Shown here piece after piece: positions 54,286-55,663 of a stretch of 55,663 nt of DNA. The stretch is from Beijerinckiaceae bacterium (lineage in GTDB: Bacteria > Pseudomonadota > Alphaproteobacteria > Rhizobiales > Beijerinckiaceae), in contig CANMLK010000002.1 of the NCBI GenBank assembly GCA_947498445.1, forward strand, positions 1 to 55,663. Direction: 5' to 3'. A model generated the notes under the pieces. That model searched no databases, was not told the origin of the DNA, and saw only the letters and a list, made by a program, of their open reading frames with translations. The stretch's first letter is position 1. Each line of letters opens with the position of its first letter. A program made the translations under genes and the position numbers.

Positions 54286-54335
54286 GATGGCCGCCCCGCA
54301 ATATTGCGCCCCCTATTAAAACCGGGAGCATGAAT

Positions 54336-55304
54336 TCAATCCATAATCAGGCGACCATGCCAAAGCGCTAATAAACCGTCAAGCGATGCGCCCTCCGATC
54401 GCGCTTCGGCCTGCCGGATAATAGCCCCCACCGCCGGCAGGCCGGAGGCGTCCGCAAGGGACGCCAGGTTGAAAATCCCCCAGCGCCCGCCTGAATTTGG
54501 CCGGCGCCAGTCGCGCACAGGCAAATCCTTGCCGATGTTCTTTTCGCTCTCGAGCCACGCGATCGCCTCACGCTCAGTGCCAAGCTGATCGACAAGTTTC
54601 ACGGTGATCGCCTGGCGCCCGGTGAAGACGCGGCCATCGGCGACGATCTTCAGTTCGGCCTCCGTGAGCTTGCGCCGCTCGCGCACCAGGCCACGAAACC
54701 AGTCATAGGAATCAGCGACAAGAGATTCCAGCGCAGCGCGCGCTTCCGGCGTCGCATCCTCGAACGGATTGGGCGACGCCTTGAGGGGCGAAGACTTGAT
54801 CTCCTCCATCTTCACGCCAAGCGTGTTGAGCGCGCGCGAGACGTTGGGATACTGGAACAGAACGCCGATAGAGCCGACAAGCGAATTGCCGTGCACGATA
54901 ATGCGATCTGCGCCCATGGCCGCGATGTAGGCGCCGGACGCGCCTGTTGAATTGATAACGGCGACAACAGGCTTCTTTTCCGCAAGCCGCCGCAGTTCGT
55001 CATAAACTTTTTCCGCGCCGGTCGTTGTCCCGCCGGGGCTTTCGATGGCGATGATCACGCCCGCAGCCTGCGACTTGCCGACCCGCTCGATGAGCTGCAG
55101 CGTCTCGCGGTCGCCCGTGATCAGGCCCGACAAAGAAAGCCGCGCGATGTGCTTGTCGTTGGGCGACACGGACCCGCCAGCGAGCCGCCAGCCAATTGCG
55201 CCGAGCGCGATGATGACGGCAAGAACCGATACGACCCGCCAGAACGAGAGCTTTCTGCGCAAACGGCTGCGGTCGATGATGTGGTCGGCGATAAGATCGG
55301 CCAT
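54336..55304 (-). CDS. sppA: Signal peptide peptidase SppA (short form)
   Basis: A 322-residue membrane-anchored serine protease of the SppA 36K type. A single membrane segment (about residues 22-44) is followed by the ClpP/crotonase-like core: ESPGGTTTGAEKVYDELRRL, the Ser nucleophile in SLVGSIGVLFQYPNV and the catalytic Lys in SSPLKASPNPF. It degrades cleaved signal peptides. The ATG at 55304 matches the family start; an open extension to 55394 is Arg-rich and overlaps the rpsA terminator. rpsA lies upstream and ihfB downstream. Confidence 0.92.
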   Translation of the reverse strand: MADLIADHIIDRSRLRRKLSFWRVVSVLAVIIALGAIGWRLAGGSVSPNDKHIARLSLSGLITGDRETLQLIERVGKSQAAGVIIAIESPGGTTTGAEKVYDELRRLAEKKPVVAVINSTGASGAYIAAMGADRIIVHGNSLVGSIGVLFQYPNVSRALNTLGVKMEEIKSSPLKASPNPFEDATPEARAALESLVADSYDWFRGLVRERRKLTEAELKIVADGRVFTGRQAITVKLVDQLGTEREAIAWLESEKNIGKDLPVRDWRRPNSGGRWGIFNLASLADASGLPAVGAIIRQAEARSEGASLDGLLALWHGRLIMD

Positions 55305-55396
55305 GGCTTTACCTGCTGAACTGTCGCGTGAACGTAAGCCTGCTGCGAGGCGCAGACAAGACGGGCGGTTCGGGAAACGCCGGCGCCGCCGCACTG

Positions 55397-55424
55397 AAAA
55401 AGCCCGCGCTGTGTGGCGCGGGCT
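55397..55424 (-). terminator. Intrinsic terminator of rpsA
   Basis: On the minus strand a perfect 9-bp stem AGCCCGCGC/GCGCGGGCT with a 6-base loop is followed by TTTT, 38 bases after the rpsA stop. Confidence 0.9.
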
Positions 55425-55461
55425 TCATGTTTTTCAGGACGCGCCCGTGTGGGCGATCCGA

Positions 55462-55663
55462 TTACTTCTTTGTTTCGCGAGCCTTGAGGGCTGCGCCAAG
55501 GATGTCGCCCAGCGAAGCGCCGGAGTCGGCGGAGCCGTACTGCGCGATAGCTTCCTTCTCTTCGGCGACTTCCAGCGCCTTGATCGACACAGCGACCTTG
55601 CGGGCCTTGCGATCGAACAGGGTGATGCGGGCGTCAACCTTCTCGCCAACAGCGACGCGCTCG
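55462..55663 (-). CDS. rpsA: 30S ribosomal protein S1 (C-terminal end)
   Basis: The last 66 codons of S1, entering from the right edge. They encode VGEKVDARITLFDRKARKVAVSIKALE, the end of the last S1 domain, and a tail ending in GASLGDILGAALKARETKK, typical of alphaproteobacterial S1. S1 binds mRNA to the small ribosomal subunit. It is followed by its own terminator, so sppA is transcribed separately. Confidence 0.93.
   Translation of the reverse strand, partial: ERVAVGEKVDARITLFDRKARKVAVSIKALEVAEEKEAIAQYGSADSGASLGDILGAALKARETKK

Overview
The window is GC-rich chromosomal DNA of an alphaproteobacterium, most likely of the order Hyphomicrobiales (Rhizobiales). Four conserved gene blocks support this: argB-engB-yidC-rnpA-rpmH; ahcY-divL-tsaE/amgK-murU-addB-addA-trxA; folC-accD-trpA; and rpsA-sppA-ihfB-lapA-trpF. 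A DivL-type kinase with Tyr in place of the phospho-acceptor His, an AccD without its four-Cys zinc ribbon, and short palindromic repeats typical of this order point the same way. No rRNA, tRNA, CRISPR array, transposase or phage gene was seen.

Layout. 1-4847 (minus strand): 5'-nucleotidase (cut by the left edge), argB, engB, yidC, rnpA and rpmH, with a good promoter and a four-copy 25-bp tandem repeat upstream of rpmH. 5199-10423 (plus): a VTT membrane protein, a class-I flavin disulfide oxidoreductase and an orphan sensor kinase form a compact operon, followed by dapD and a DUF805 protein. 10428-16077: CNNM/CorC-like protein, FAH-family hydrolase, prmB, an exported pentapeptide-repeat protein, truA. 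16192-21064 (minus): hyuB/hyuA and a FecR-domain protein. 21483-25544: an L,D-transpeptidase and a large type ISP/IIG-like restriction-modification gene. 25723-39244 (plus): ahcY, divL, a TsaE-kinase fusion, murU, addB, addA, trxA. 39467-55663 (minus): pyrE, folC, accD, trpA, a YhaN/YhaO-like ATPase-nuclease pair, trpB, ahpF, ahpC, trpF, a Tat-exported methyltransferase, lapA, ihfB, sppA and the 3' end of rpsA.

How the genes work together. The minus-strand left block serves translation, RNase P maturation, membrane insertion and ribosome assembly. DapD and ArgB belong to lysine and arginine synthesis. The TsaE-AmgK fusion with MurU links tRNA t6A modification genetically with cell-wall sugar recycling. 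AddAB repairs double-strand breaks, and YhaON probably also processes DNA ends. AhpC and AhpF form a peroxide reductase. TrpF, TrpB and TrpA are three tryptophan enzymes whose usual cluster is broken twice, by ahpCF and by yhaON.

Most notable observations: (1) the restriction-modification gene has an in-frame TAG at codon 4 with the remaining ~1100 codons open, which would silence its N-terminal nuclease domain; (2) its target-recognition part is much more AT-rich than its methylase part, and a palindromic repeat pair is inserted in frame next to it; (3) near-perfect operator palindromes lie upstream of ahcY (methionine-cycle ArsR type) and ahpC (OxyR type); (4) long hairpins separate ahpC from ahpF and ahpF from trpB; (5) an orphan histidine kinase closes the VTT-oxidoreductase operon. 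All function calls come from reading sequence by eye; no database search was run.
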